NCBI GenBank assembly: GCA_963718635.1
Contig: OY970367.1
Coordinates: forward strand, 4,836,001-4,900,000
Direction of reading: 5' to 3'
DNA: 64,000 bases
Source: JAIOQJ01 sp963718635
Lineage (GTDB): Bacteria; Planctomycetota; Planctomycetia; Gemmatales; Gemmataceae
Notes under the pieces: model-generated
Seen by the model: the letters and a program-made list of their open reading frames with translations, nothing else
Databases searched by the model: none
Told to the model about the DNA's origin: nothing
Shown here: positions 28,158-37,491 of the stretch, in pieces
Numbering within the stretch: position 1 is the first letter of the stretch
Layout of the letters: each line of letters starts with the position of its first letter
Program-made: the position numbers and the translations under genes

Positions 28158-28191
28158 AGCAGTAACTCGTCTAATAAGAAAGAAGAGCAAG

Positions 28192-28358
28192 TGGCGGAAG
28201 TCGTCAGACTTTCGGGTTAGCGGAAGTCTGACGACTTCCGCTACAGCGGTCGTTTCACGTAGCGGAAGTCGTTAGACTTCCGTTACGTTCAACGGAAGTC
28301 TGACGACTTCCGCTACGGCGGGTCGCTCCACGTAGCGGAAGTCGTTAGACTTCCGGGT
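28192..28358. repeat. Four hairpins of the GCGGAAGTCGTTAGACTTCCG family
   Basis: The 21-bp near-palindrome GCGGAAGTCGTTAGACTTCCG and its variants (TCGTCAGACT) occur four times, alternating in orientation, in the 298-bp gap after the D-aminoacylase. The same element is found at 43,740-43,838. No gene is present in the gap. Confidence 0.85.
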
Positions 28359-28455
28359 CGTGCTCTACCTCCGCCTTTGCTCGCCTCGCCAAATACGCTG
28401 ATTCCATGTAATCTGAACCTATTGCTTCGCCGTCTCTCCGCGACAGGAACCATTC

Positions 28456-30026
28456 ATGCCGGCCGTGCCTTTGACACAAATTGGCGTTCAATTGCGACCG
28501 ACCGATAACATTGCTGTCGCCGCGAAAGCCCTCGCTGCAGCGATGGAAATATTGTTCGAAGGGGCCACGATCAAGCTGCCTGGTCCCATCAAGATGGGGC
28601 ACAAGTTCGCAGTTCATCCCATCCGGGAAGGCGAGCCCATCACGAAGTATGGCCAAATCATCGGCTTCGCTTCCCGAGACATTCCCATCGGCGACCACGT
28701 TCACGTTCACAACGTAAAGCTCGGCTCTTTTGAGCGCGACTATGCCTTCTGCCGAGACACGCCGGCACCCAAGCGCCGGCTGCTGAAGAACGAACCTTCT
28801 TGGGGTACGATCGCGGCCCGGATCGGCCTGATTATCTGCGCTACGGAACGCGGAATTACCTCGCGATCATCAGCACGGTGAACTGTTCGGCCAGCACCAG
28901 CAAGCATGTCGCCGACCGGATTCGCGAACTTAAGATCCTGGATCGCTTTCCGAATGTCGATGGCGTCGTGCCGATCGTGCATAAGCAAGGCTGTGCCATG
29001 GCCTACGATGGCACGGATCACAAGCAGCTCGATCGCACACTGGCCGGCTTTGCCCGCCATCCGAACGTCGCGGCCTATATCCTCATCGGGCTCGGCTGTG
29101 AGACTGGCCAGGCGATCCACTTGATCGAAAACGAGCATCTCGATCTCATCCAGTTGAACGGCTATAAGAAAAAGCCGATGCTTCTGACCATTCAGGAATC
29201 GGGCGGCATCGGCAAAACCGTCGATGCGGCCGTGAAGGCGGTTGTGGAACTTTTGCCCGTAGTCAACGAAGGAAGGCGAACATCTATCTCTGCCAAGCAC
29301 ATCATGCTCGGCACCAACTGCGGCGGCTCCGATGGCAACAGCGGCGTGACCGCCAACCCAGCGCTCGGCGTTGCTTCTGACCTCATTGTCCAACAGGGAG
29401 GCACTTCCATCCTGGGGGAAACATCAGAGATCTACGGCGCCGAGCATCTGCTGACGCGTCGTGCCATTTCGCGTGAAGTCGGAGAGAAACTCGTCGAGCG
29501 CATCAAATGGTGGGAGTGGTATACCAGCATCTTCGGCGTCGAGATCAACAACAATCCCTCGCCCGGCAATAAGGAAGGCGGCCTCACGACAATCTACGAA
29601 AAGTCGCTCGGTGCGATCGCCAAAGCCGGCAGCACGGCCATGATGGATGTCGTCCACTATGCCGAGCCGGTGAAGTCGAAAGGCTTTGTTGTGATGGATA
29701 CGCCCGGCTACGATCCCGTGAGCATGACCGGCATCGTCGCCGGCGGCGCGAATGTTCTCGTCTTTACGACCGGACGCGGTTCAGTTTTTGGCTGCAAGCC
29801 GGCCCCTTCGATAAAAGTGGCGACGAATTCGCTCATGTACAACCACATGATCAGCGATATGGACATCAATGCCGGCAAAGTGCTCGAAGGGAGTTCCGTG
29901 ACTGAAGTGGGAAAAGAAATCTTCGAAGAAATCCTGGCGGTCGCGTCGGGCAAGAAAACCAAAAGCGAGATCAATGGCGTCGGCGAAGAAGAGTTCGCCC
30001 CGTGGAGCGTCGGCCCGACGTTGTGA
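28456..30026 (+). pseudogene. UxaA family altronate/galactarate dehydratase, frameshifted near 28,790
   Basis: A sugar-acid dehydratase that removes water from altronate, galactarate or a related aldonate. The first frame carries the SAF domain (IKMGHKFAVHPIREGEPI, GDHVHVHNVKL, residues about 50-100). At 28785-28791 the frame shifts and continues as RTFLGYDRGPDRPDYLRYGT, followed by the UxaA catalytic domain (NYLAIISTVNCSAS, HKQGCAMA, GTNCGGSDGNSGVTANPALG, the iron-site cysteines) to 30026. Restored length is about 523 residues, normal for fused SAF-UxaA proteins. The usual partner dehydrogenase or isomerase genes are not adjacent. Confidence 0.88.
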
Positions 30027-30067
30027 GAATTGTTGTGGCGACGGGCTAGCGCTCGCCTCGCAAAGCC

Positions 30068-30143
30068 TAAGCGTCGCGGCTAACCGGCGGGTTCCATAAG
30101 CGTCGCGGCTAATCGTCCAGTACTATATGCCTCGCGGCTGACT
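30068..30143. repeat. GCGTCGCGGCTAA repeats upstream of hemY
   Basis: Two clear copies (about 30,070-30,083 and 30,100-30,112) and one diverged copy (GCCTCGCGGCTGAC near 30,130) lie just upstream of the hemY start. Confidence 0.7.
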
Positions 30144-30167
30144 GTTCATTTCTATAAGCATTCCCTT

Positions 30168-31571
30168 ATGCCAGAAGTCATTATCGTAGGCGGCGGTCTT
30201 TCGGGGTTGTCGCTCGCGTTTCGGTTGCACCAGCGCCAGCCTCACTGGCGCCTTACCATTTTGGAAAAGGAAGAGCGTGTCGGCGGCAACATTTGGACCG
30301 ATCGACGAGATGGCTTTCAAGTCGAAGTCGGGCCGAACGGCTTTCTTGACTCCAAACCGTCGACCATGCAACTCTGTCGCGATCTGGGATTGGCCGACAG
30401 GTTGATCGCCGCCAGCGAAGGCTCGCGCAAGAACCGTTATCTCTTTTGGCAGGGCGCGTTACAGCTGTTGCCCGGCTCCTTCTGGTCGTTCATCGGTAGT
30501 CCGCTTCTCTCGTGGCGAGGCAAGATCAACCTGTTGCTTGAGAAATATCGGCACAGGCCGACCGCAGCGCCGCCTGACGAATCGATTCACGATTTTGCCG
30601 TTCGCCGAGCAGGTCGGCAAACAGCTGAGATTTTGGCCGATGCAATGGTCACCGGCATCCATTCGGGCGACCCGAAATTGCTCAGCGTCAACGCTGCCTT
30701 TCCGCGCCTGGTGCAGTTCGAAAAAGAGCACGGCAGCGTCACACGTGGGTTTACAAATGTTGCGCGGTTGCGCCGAGTCGAGGCTATTGGCCGAGGGGAA
30801 GAGCCTCGTCCGGTGACCATGTGGTCTTTCCGCCAAGGCCTACGACTATTGGTTGAAACTTTGCGCGACCAATGCGGCGCTACGATCGTATCAGGTTCGT
30901 CGGTCAAAGAGTTGCATCGTGAGATGGATCGCTGGATAGCACTTGGCGCCAGAGGCGAGCGCTGGACGAGCGATGCCGTCGTGCTGACCTGTCAAGGGCC
31001 CGAACAGGCAACTCAGACCGCATGTTTGGATGCAGAACTAAGCAGGGAAATCGCCGCCATTCCGTATGCGAAAATTGCCGTGGTGGTCGTCGGCTATCGG
31101 CAGAGCGATGTGCCGATCAACCCCGATGGTTTTGGGTTCATAGCACCCCAGGCGACGAAGCGCAACTTGCTTGGCGTCCAATGGTGCTCTTCGATATTTC
31201 CCGAAAGGGCGCCAGCTGGCATGGTCCTCTATCGCGCGCTCTGCGGCGGCTGGAACAACGGTGGAATGGTCGATTGGGATGACGCCGCGTTGCTGTCTGC
31301 GGTGCAGGCAGAATTGCGTATGGCCCAACAGATCAAAGAGGCGCCGGTGTTCACGCAAGTGGTGCGTTGGCCGCGGGCAATTCCGCAATATATGCTCGGG
31401 CATTTGGGCCGCGTCGCTCGTATCGAAGAACGGCTCAAACAGCATCCAGGCCTGTTTCTTGGGGGCAATGTTTATCACGGCGTAGCCATGAACGATTGCA
31501 CCGAACAAGCAGAGATTTTAGCCGACAAAGTAAGCGAATTCGTACTATCAACCAAGCGCGAAATCGGTTAA
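30168..31571 (+). CDS. hemY: Protoporphyrinogen oxidase HemY
   Basis: An FAD-dependent enzyme that oxidises protoporphyrinogen (or coproporphyrinogen) to the porphyrin in heme synthesis. The 467-residue protein opens with the Rossmann dinucleotide motif VIIVGGGLSGLSLAFRL, then EKEERVGGNIWT and the substrate-side VEVGPNGFLDSKP. It ends with the FAD-site segment FLGGNVYHGVAMNDCTEQAE. Length matches the oxygen-dependent HemY/PPOX group. Whether it uses protoporphyrinogen or coproporphyrinogen cannot be told from sequence alone. A tandem nucleotidyltransferase array follows 35 bp downstream on the same strand. Confidence 0.92.
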   Translation: MPEVIIVGGGLSGLSLAFRLHQRQPHWRLTILEKEERVGGNIWTDRRDGFQVEVGPNGFLDSKPSTMQLCRDLGLADRLIAASEGSRKNRYLFWQGALQLLPGSFWSFIGSPLLSWRGKINLLLEKYRHRPTAAPPDESIHDFAVRRAGRQTAEILADAMVTGIHSGDPKLLSVNAAFPRLVQFEKEHGSVTRGFTNVARLRRVEAIGRGEEPRPVTMWSFRQGLRLLVETLRDQCGATIVSGSSVKELHREMDRWIALGARGERWTSDAVVLTCQGPEQATQTACLDAELSREIAAIPYAKIAVVVVGYRQSDVPINPDGFGFIAPQATKRNLLGVQWCSSIFPERAPAGMVLYRALCGGWNNGGMVDWDDAALLSAVQAELRMAQQIKEAPVFTQVVRWPRAIPQYMLGHLGRVARIEERLKQHPGLFLGGNVYHGVAMNDCTEQAEILADKVSEFVLSTKREIG

Positions 31572-31606
31572 AATGCAGGCTGAAAATTGACCCGCGGGAA
31601 ACGCCA

Positions 31607-32395
31607 ATGCCAGCCACTTCCAAGCCTCCAAAAAAGCAAAAGCCTTTCAAAGCGCCCAAGTGCAAGCCAGGCATGCTCACGTTTGATGAATATCAGGCTC
31701 AGGAGGCAGTTCGCGATAATTATTCGCATGCCCGTGCGGTGGAAATTGTTGCCTATCTAAGCTCCCAGTACCGCAAGAGTTGGCCAATTATGTCATCCAT
31801 TGCCGTCAATCATCATCTCATTATCGACACGCTTACGCAGAAGAAGATTCCATTCGTCCTCACGGGAATGTACGGAATTGTTAGCTGGCTCGGTCGGCCT
31901 CGAGCGACGCACGACGTAGATGTGCTGGTGAAGAGCGGGCGCAACTATGCGCGGGCGATTAAAGCGATGGCCGAGCTCTACCCGGAACTGATTTCGCGCC
32001 AACATGCCGGCGTGACGGCCTTCTATGCGCCGGGCGAGACCTTGTCGCTCATCGATGTCGCTTATCCGCATCGGGCCGACAATCAGGAGACACTCGCGAC
32101 GGCGATCTGGACGGAAGAAGAAGGGCGTCGCTATCGGATCCCCACCTTGGAAGCCGCTCTGGCGAACAAGTACGGCGCCATGATCGCAATCCAACGGGAT
32201 GTGTTCAAAAGGGGACAGGATGCGCTGGACTTCGCCATGATGGTGAAGCATTCGACCGACCCCGGTCGCGAGCCGCTCGATCTCGAAAAGCTTGGCGATT
32301 TGGGAGATAAGGCCTCGCCCGGCGTTGGTCGCGCAGAGATTCTGCGCATGGTCGACGATGTCAAAGCAGGCAAGATCCCCAATCCAAACGCTTAA
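31607..32395 (+). CDS. Nucleotidyltransferase family protein, tandem copy 1
   Basis: A 262-residue protein with a polymerase-beta-type nucleotidyltransferase core: KIPFVLTGMYGIVSWLGRPR, then the RATHDVDVLVKSG metal-binding motif with two aspartates, and downstream IPTLEAALANKYGAM and a helix with KRGQDALDFAMMV. The pattern resembles AbiEii/DUF6036-type nucleotidyltransferases. The start at 31607 (MPATSKPPKKQKPFKAPK) was chosen because the upstream extension overlaps hemY. The N-terminal 30 residues are strongly basic. Copies 2-4 follow directly; no antitoxin-like gene lies beside them. Confidence 0.85.
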   Translation: MPATSKPPKKQKPFKAPKCKPGMLTFDEYQAQEAVRDNYSHARAVEIVAYLSSQYRKSWPIMSSIAVNHHLIIDTLTQKKIPFVLTGMYGIVSWLGRPRATHDVDVLVKSGRNYARAIKAMAELYPELISRQHAGVTAFYAPGETLSLIDVAYPHRADNQETLATAIWTEEEGRRYRIPTLEAALANKYGAMIAIQRDVFKRGQDALDFAMMVKHSTDPGREPLDLEKLGDLGDKASPGVGRAEILRMVDDVKAGKIPNPNA

Positions 32396-32406
32396 GGGTT
32401 CAAACT

Positions 32407-33210
32407 ATGCACGCACCGATGCCGAAACCGAAGATTCCGTGGAAAACGCTGACGCCTGAGCAGCGTAAGCGGTTCCGTGCCAACCCCCAGCTTTATGGCT
32501 TTGCGGAATACGAGGCGATGGAATCGGTACGCACTTCCCTGCCGCACTATCGGGCGGTGGAACGCTGCGCTCGCCTGAGCCTCGTTGGACGTAAGATGCT
32601 TTTCCCAGGCGCGCCGATGGCCGACCATCATGAGATTATTCGCCAGCTTCAGGCCAAAAAAATACCCTTTGTACTCATTGGGATGCACGGCATCAGCAGC
32701 TGGATCGGCCGGGTTCGGGCAACCCATGACATCGATGTGCTCGTGAAGGGAGGGCGCAATTTTGCCCGCGCCCTGAAAGCGGTAGGCGCTCTTTATCCGG
32801 GACTCATCGTGCGCGATTTTCCTGGTGTTACCGGCTTCTTCGCTCCCAATGAACGCGAGTCGCTGGTCGATGTGATCTTCCCCCATCGAACGGACTTGCA
32901 AGAAACATTAAACAACGCCACTTGGGTTGAAGACGCGGGACTACGCTACCGCATTCCGACTCTCGAAAATGCGCTGGCAAACAAGTACGGCGCCATTATT
33001 TCGCCGCAACGTGAATTTACCAAACATGCGCAGGATGTGATCGATTTTACGCAGATGGTGACTCATTCCACTGATCCAGGGCGCGAGCCCATCGATCTGG
33101 AAAGGCTCGGTGAATTAGGAGAAATCGTTTCACCAAACGTTGGCCGCGTTGAGATTCTCCAGATGGTAGCCGATGCCAAAGCCGGAAAAATGCCCAATCC
33201 AAATAGGTAA
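32407..33210 (+). CDS. Nucleotidyltransferase family protein, tandem copy 2
   Basis: A 267-residue paralogue of copy 1, separated from it by only 11 bp. It has the same order of blocks: a basic N-terminus (KPKIPWKTLTPEQRKRFRAN), KIPFVLIGMHGISSWIGRVR, the RATHDIDVLVKGG metal motif, FPGVTGFFAPNERESLVDVI, IPTLENALANKYGAI and the closing AKAGKMPNPNR. All expected motif residues are intact. Likely product of local gene duplication. Confidence 0.85.
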   Translation: MHAPMPKPKIPWKTLTPEQRKRFRANPQLYGFAEYEAMESVRTSLPHYRAVERCARLSLVGRKMLFPGAPMADHHEIIRQLQAKKIPFVLIGMHGISSWIGRVRATHDIDVLVKGGRNFARALKAVGALYPGLIVRDFPGVTGFFAPNERESLVDVIFPHRTDLQETLNNATWVEDAGLRYRIPTLENALANKYGAIISPQREFTKHAQDVIDFTQMVTHSTDPGREPIDLERLGELGEIVSPNVGRVEILQMVADAKAGKMPNPNR

Positions 33211-33217
33211 TCGTTCA

Positions 33218-34016
33218 ATGACTGCATCATTGCCGAAGCAGAAGATCCCGTGGAAGGAGCTTACGCCTTTGCAGCGTAAGCGGCTGCGCACAATCCGGCT
33301 TTGCATGGCAACTGCGACTTCGAAACGATGAAGGGCAATTGCCGAAATTTGACAACTGCGGACGCGGTCGCTGAGACTGCCTATTTAAGCAATCAGTACC
33401 GAGAACATTTTCGGAGCGCATGCCTGGTGGTCGACCTTTACGAAATCATTCGCACGTTGAATGCCAAGAAGATTCCGTTCGTACTGACGGGTGTCTACGG
33501 AATGAGCACTTGGACGGGACGTCCGCGCGCCACTTTTGACGTCGATCTCTTAGTCAACAGCGGCCGAACGCACAAGGCGCGGTGAACGCGCTCAAGCAGT
33601 TATATCCTGACCTGACCGCCCGTGAATGTCCGGGCGTTACGGGTTTCTTCGTTGCAGGAGAAAAAGAGTCGGTGGCCGACGTCATCTTTCCTCATCGGGC
33701 TGACTTGGAGAAGACGATCGAAACCGCCATATGGATAACCGATCAAGGGGTTCGCTATCGCATCCCGACGCTTGAGGCTTCCCTGGCAAACAAATATGGC
33801 GCCATGCTCTGCCTAGCACGAGACCCGATCAAACGGACCTTCGATGCGGCTGATTTCGCAACCATGGTTAAACATGCGTTGGACATAGGACGCACCCCAG
33901 TTGATATGGAGCTTATCGCTGAATTCGGCGAACTCGTCTGGCAAGGCGGCGGCAAAGAACTGGTTCAGCTTGTCGAGGACGCGAAACTCGGCAAAGTCCC
34001 GAACCTCAATCGGTAA
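33218..34016 (+). pseudogene. Nucleotidyltransferase family protein, tandem copy 3, two frameshifts
   Basis: It starts at 33218 with the same IPWKELTPLQRKR opening as copy 2. Near 33,285-33,295 the frame shifts into NPALHGNCDFETMKGNCRNL and continues through KIPFVLTGVYGMSTWTGRPR and the RATFDVDLLVNSG motif. A second shift near 33,575-33,585 leads into AVNALKQLYPDLTARECPGV and on to the end (KLGKVPNLNR) at 34016. The catalytic motif is present, but the gene needs two corrections to be read through. Confidence 0.8.
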
Positions 34017-34027
34017 TATGAATTTCC

Positions 34028-34730
34028 ATGAAAGCGATAACCACTGAGAACTGGAACGGACCCAAGCCATTGAGCACTGCGGTTGAATGCGCTCGTCTCA
34101 GCCGTTTTTTCCGCCAGATGCTGCATGGAGGTTCGCTCGTGGTCGACTACTACGAAATTCTCCGCTCGCTCCGGGAAAAGAAAATTCTCTTCGTCGTCAT
34201 CGGGATGTACGGCGTCAGTAAATGGCTTGGGTTTGCCCGGGCAACCAAAGACATCGATATTCTCGTCAAGGGTGGCCGCAACTTTGCCCGTGCTTTGAAA
34301 ACATTGCGTGCTCTCTATCCCTCCTTGATCGTGCGCGAGGCGCCCGGGCTTACCGCCCTATTCAACGAGGGCGAGAAGTATTCCGCAATCGATTTGATCT
34401 ATCCCCATAGTGCGGAACTTCAGGAAACGCTCGAAACGGGCATCTGGATGCACGAAAAGGGCATCGACTATCGCATCCCCACGCTCGAAGCTGCCTTGGC
34501 CAATAAGTACGGAGCTATGCTGAACCTGGCCCGCGACAAACTGAAGCGAGCGCAAGATGCCGTAGATTTTGCGCTGATGATAAGAAATGCGCAAGAACCG
34601 GGCGGACAGCCGGATCGACCGGGAAAAGCTCGCCCTGATCGGCGATTTAGTATGCCCTCACGGCGGTGTTCAGTTGCTACGTTTGGTGCGAGAAGCCGAA
34701 GAAGGCGAACTGCCTTCCCTTCGAACATAG
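34028..34730 (+). pseudogene. Nucleotidyltransferase family protein, tandem copy 4, C-terminal frameshift
   Basis: The paralogue with the shortest N-terminus (about 235 residues), 11 bp after copy 3. The core is intact (ILFVVIGMYGVSKWLGFARA, then TKDIDILVKGG; IPTLEAALANKYGAM). Near 34,590-34,610 the frame shifts; the other frame restores the family ending (IDREKLALIGDLVCPHGGVQ, then LLRLVREAEEGELPS) with a stop at 34728-34730. The unshifted frame runs to 34735 with an unrelated arginine-rich tail. Confidence 0.8.
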
Positions 34731-34834
34731 TTTGATTGAGTCAAATTGCAGCATTTCACGATAGCCTCTCGGCGCACCGGTTGCTACGATAGGCCTGAAT
34801 TCCCATCGGTTCGGGCATCTCGAGGTTCTCTCCC

Positions 34835-36121
34835 ATGCAATCCGTTGTCAGCCTGATTCTCGGCGGCGGTCGCGGCGATCGTCTCTTCCCTCTCACGAAA
34901 CTTCGCAGCAAGCCGGCCGTGCCTGTCGCGGGGAAATATCGGCTCATCGATATACCTATCAGCAATTGCATCAACAGCGGCTCCAACCGCATCTACGTCT
35001 TAACCCAGTTCATGAGCGTCAGCTTGCATCGGCACATCGCCAATTCATACAAGTTCGACATATTCAGCAAAGGGTTTGTCGAGATCCTCGCCGCCCAGCA
35101 GACGATCGAGGGATCTAACTGGTATCAAGGCACCGCCGACGCCGTACGGCAGAACCTTCGGCAAATCGAAGAAGACCCTGGCGATCAAGTTCTTATCTTG
35201 TCCGGCGATCAGCTCTATCGCATGGACTTCCGTCATATGCTCAAAACACATCAGGATGCGAACGCCGACGCCACCATCGCCGTGCTGCCGGTGAAGTACG
35301 AAAGCGTGCATGGCCTGGGCATTATCGGCGTGAACGAAAAAGGGCGCGTCACCGGCTTCAATGAGAAGCCGCAAACTCGCGAGAAAGCGGACGAATACTT
35401 AACGCCCACTGCATGGATCGAAAAACGCGGCATCCCCGCACTAGGTCGCAACTATCTGGCGAGTATGGGCATCTACCTTTTCAAGAAAGATGTTCTGCTG
35501 AAGATGCTTTCGGCGCCGCCGCTCGACCCCGATTTCGGCAAGCATATCTTCCCCCGCTATTACGAGTCGAACCCCATTCACGTCCATCTGTTCGATGGCT
35601 ATTGGGAAGACCTGGGCACCATCAAGTCTTACCACGAGTCATCGCTCGCGCTGGCCGGCGATAATCCGCCGTTCGATTTTTCCGCCCCTGAAGGGACCAT
35701 TTACACCCGCGCGCGTTTCCTGCCGGCCGCTCGCATCTCGGAAGCAAGCGTTCGGCAATGTCTCATTAGCGATGGCTGTGTGGTCCATCCCGGCTGCACC
35801 ATCGAGAAAGCGCTTCTGGGCGTACGCAGCCGCATTGGCAAAAATTGCATCATTCGTGAGAGCGTTATCATCGGCTCGGACTATTTCGAGAGCGACCCCG
35901 AGCGCGAAGAGAACCGCCGTATTGGCAGGCCCAGTCTGAACGTTGGAGATGGCTGCGTGATCGAGCGAGCTATTCTGGATAAGGACTGCCGTATCGGCAA
36001 CAACGTCCGCATCAGCAATCACCGTAATGTGCAGAAGGAAGATGGCAAGTTCTATTCGATCCGTGAAGGGATCGTCGTTATTCCCAAGATGGCCGAAGTT
36101 CCCGACAACACTGTAATCTGA
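34835..36121 (+). CDS. glgC: Glucose-1-phosphate adenylyltransferase GlgC
   Basis: It makes ADP-glucose from glucose-1-phosphate and ATP, the committed step of bacterial glycogen synthesis. The 428-residue protein opens with LGGGRGDRLFPLTKLRSKPA, the nucleotide-binding and allosteric-site segment, then GKYRLIDIPISNCINSG. The catalytic SGDQLYRMDF and GTADAVRQN follow, and a C-terminal left-handed beta helix (GCVIERAILDKDCRIGNNVR) completes the protein. The length and lack of gaps suggest a functional, allosterically regulated enzyme. Glycogen phosphorylase is 22 kb away; no glgA or glgB lies next to it. Confidence 0.96.
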   Translation: MQSVVSLILGGGRGDRLFPLTKLRSKPAVPVAGKYRLIDIPISNCINSGSNRIYVLTQFMSVSLHRHIANSYKFDIFSKGFVEILAAQQTIEGSNWYQGTADAVRQNLRQIEEDPGDQVLILSGDQLYRMDFRHMLKTHQDANADATIAVLPVKYESVHGLGIIGVNEKGRVTGFNEKPQTREKADEYLTPTAWIEKRGIPALGRNYLASMGIYLFKKDVLLKMLSAPPLDPDFGKHIFPRYYESNPIHVHLFDGYWEDLGTIKSYHESSLALAGDNPPFDFSAPEGTIYTRARFLPAARISEASVRQCLISDGCVVHPGCTIEKALLGVRSRIGKNCIIRESVIIGSDYFESDPEREENRRIGRPSLNVGDGCVIERAILDKDCRIGNNVRISNHRNVQKEDGKFYSIREGIVVIPKMAEVPDNTVI

Positions 36122-36205
36122 CGCCGGTGCGCTGGTTAAGTTTGATCCGACCACCCGCCTAAGCTGGTATGTCGGATTTCATCAGTCAATCCGTGACGGC
36201 AAATT

Positions 36206-36276
36206 TTGTTAGCCGGACGCGCCCGCGACGAATTTGTTAGCCGGACGCGGCAGCGAACGGAGTTATTAGCCGGACA
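36206..36276. repeat. TTAGCCGGACGCG direct repeats
   Basis: Three copies about 27-29 bp apart (TTGTTAGCCGGACGCG twice, then TTATTAGCCGGACAGG). A further copy lies at about 36,903 and another near 63,676; inverted forms occur at about 370 and 13,328. Confidence 0.75.
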
Positions 36277-36554
36277 GGCCAGGTTTGAAGTTACGCCTCT
36301 TGAGTTTTATCAGTTCGAAGAGGTTGTTGTTCTGTCTGGACTGATGGATACGTTCGACGCGGAGCACCAAACACGGATAATTTTGCTCCAATTTCGCATT
36401 TCCGTTTTCAGCGCTCCTAAGCTAGTTTATCTGCTGCGCCGGCCAAATAATTCGACACCTTTATGCTGTTCGACTCGTCGGAGAGGGTGCGCCGATGCAA
36501 TTGGTTCGCGGCCGTTTCGCTGGTGGGACGTGATGCGAAAATTTAGTCGCTTGG

Positions 36555-36895
36555 GGAAGTATTTCCTGAAGCTAAAACGCAAGAAAATCGTGGGAACACG
36601 CGCAGCGAGTCTGCAGTCAGAGCCGCGACCGTGAGGGAGCGGGGCCTCACCACTTCCTTACGGTCGCGGCTCTGATTGAAACGCTTCGACAGACCCTTCA
36701 GGAAATATTTCCTGAAGGGCCTTTCCAATTAATTCGTGGGAAAACGCGCGATGACTTTTCAAACATCCGTAGCCCGAGCGTCTCGCTTGGGCGTTGCTCA
36801 AACGGACGACGCTCAATTGCCCGTCACTCTGACAGTCAACCTTCTGGAAATATTTCCACAAGGTCAAACTCGAGAAAATCGTGGGAAAACGCGCA
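36555..36895. repeat. Three copies of a GGAAATATTTCC palindrome repeat
   Basis: Cores are at 36555-36566 (one mismatch), 36701-36712 (within a 26-bp perfect palindrome, 36694-36719) and 36846-36857. Two cores are followed within 25-35 bp by AGAAAATCGTGGGAA and CACGCGCA or similar; the middle one is followed by AATTCGTGGGAAAACGCGCG. Further copies are at 37434-37445, 63619-63632 and about 63,762. Confidence 0.8.
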
Positions 36896-36959
36896 GTGAT
36901 CTTGTTAGCCGGACGCGCACCAGCAACGGAGTTCGAGAGACGAGACATCAACGGTTACG

Positions 36960-37311
36960 GTGGAATCGATTCCACTTCGAACGGTTCGCAGTCAGCAAGG
37001 CTGAGCGTGTACAGTAGTGAGTGGAATCGATTCCACTTCGAACGGTTCGCAGTCAGAACAGATCAAACGAGTGTGAACGGTTCACACTGGCAACGTTGCC
37101 ACTTCGATCGGATCGATGTCAGAATGGAAAGTCGACTGCAAACGGTTTACAGTGGAATCGATTCCACTCCGAACGGTTCGCAGTCAAAACAGATTAAACG
37201 AGTGTGAACGGTTCACACTGGCAAAGTTGCCACTCCAATCGGATCGCAGTCAGAATGGCACGCTGACTGTAAACGGCTTACAGTGGGATCGATTCTACTT
37301 CGAACGGTTCG
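36960..37311. repeat. Array of operator-like palindromes with a 131-bp period
   Basis: Two full 131-bp units (37021-37151 and 37152-37282) are flanked by partial units starting at 36960 and 37283. Each unit carries six different short palindromes in fixed order: GTGGAATCGATTCCAC, CGAACGGTTCG, GTGTGAACGGTTCACAC, TGGCAACGTTGCCA, CGATCGGATCG and CTGTAAACGGTTTACAG. Almost all have a central AAC-G-GTT or ATC-G-GAT core, as LacI/GalR-type operators often do. No reading frame here looks like a gene. Confidence 0.85.
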
Positions 37312-37333
37312 CACGGAGAGCAGAGCAATACGT

Positions 37334-37491
37334 TAGCCGCGACGCGAAGGCTCTGCGCAGCGGAGCGATTTCGGCGAGCGAGAACAGATGGGCTCGCTGG
37401 CCCCATAGGCAGAAGGCTATCGGTTAATATTCTGGAAATATTTCCACAAGGCACTTTGCGAGAAAATCGTGGGGAAATGCTGCTTCGTCAA
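37334..37491. repeat. Repeat remnants between the palindrome array and the MATE gene
   Basis: A GCGACGCGAAGGCTCTGCGCAG segment (about 37,337-37,358) and a GGAAATATTTCC palindrome (37434-37445), preceded by AGAAGGCTATCGGTTAATAT, fill this gap. The same AGAAGxCTATCxGTTAATAT leader precedes the copy near 63,762. Confidence 0.65.

Larger units (their letters stand above)
36122..36959. other. Repeat-rich intergenic region, first part
   Basis: No gene is supported in this 838-bp stretch after glgC. It contains TTAGCCGGACGCG-type repeats and three GGAAATATTTCC-type palindromes, annotated separately. Reading frames that cross it are short and follow repeat boundaries. Confidence 0.6.

Noticed and set aside
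36960..37311. CRISPR array
   Set aside because: Units are 131 bp, the repeated parts are themselves multiple palindromes, there are no unique 30-40 bp spacers, and no cas gene is present.
36960..37311. Integron attC array
   Set aside because: No GTTRRRY/RYYYAAC pairs enclosing cassettes and no integrase gene in the window.
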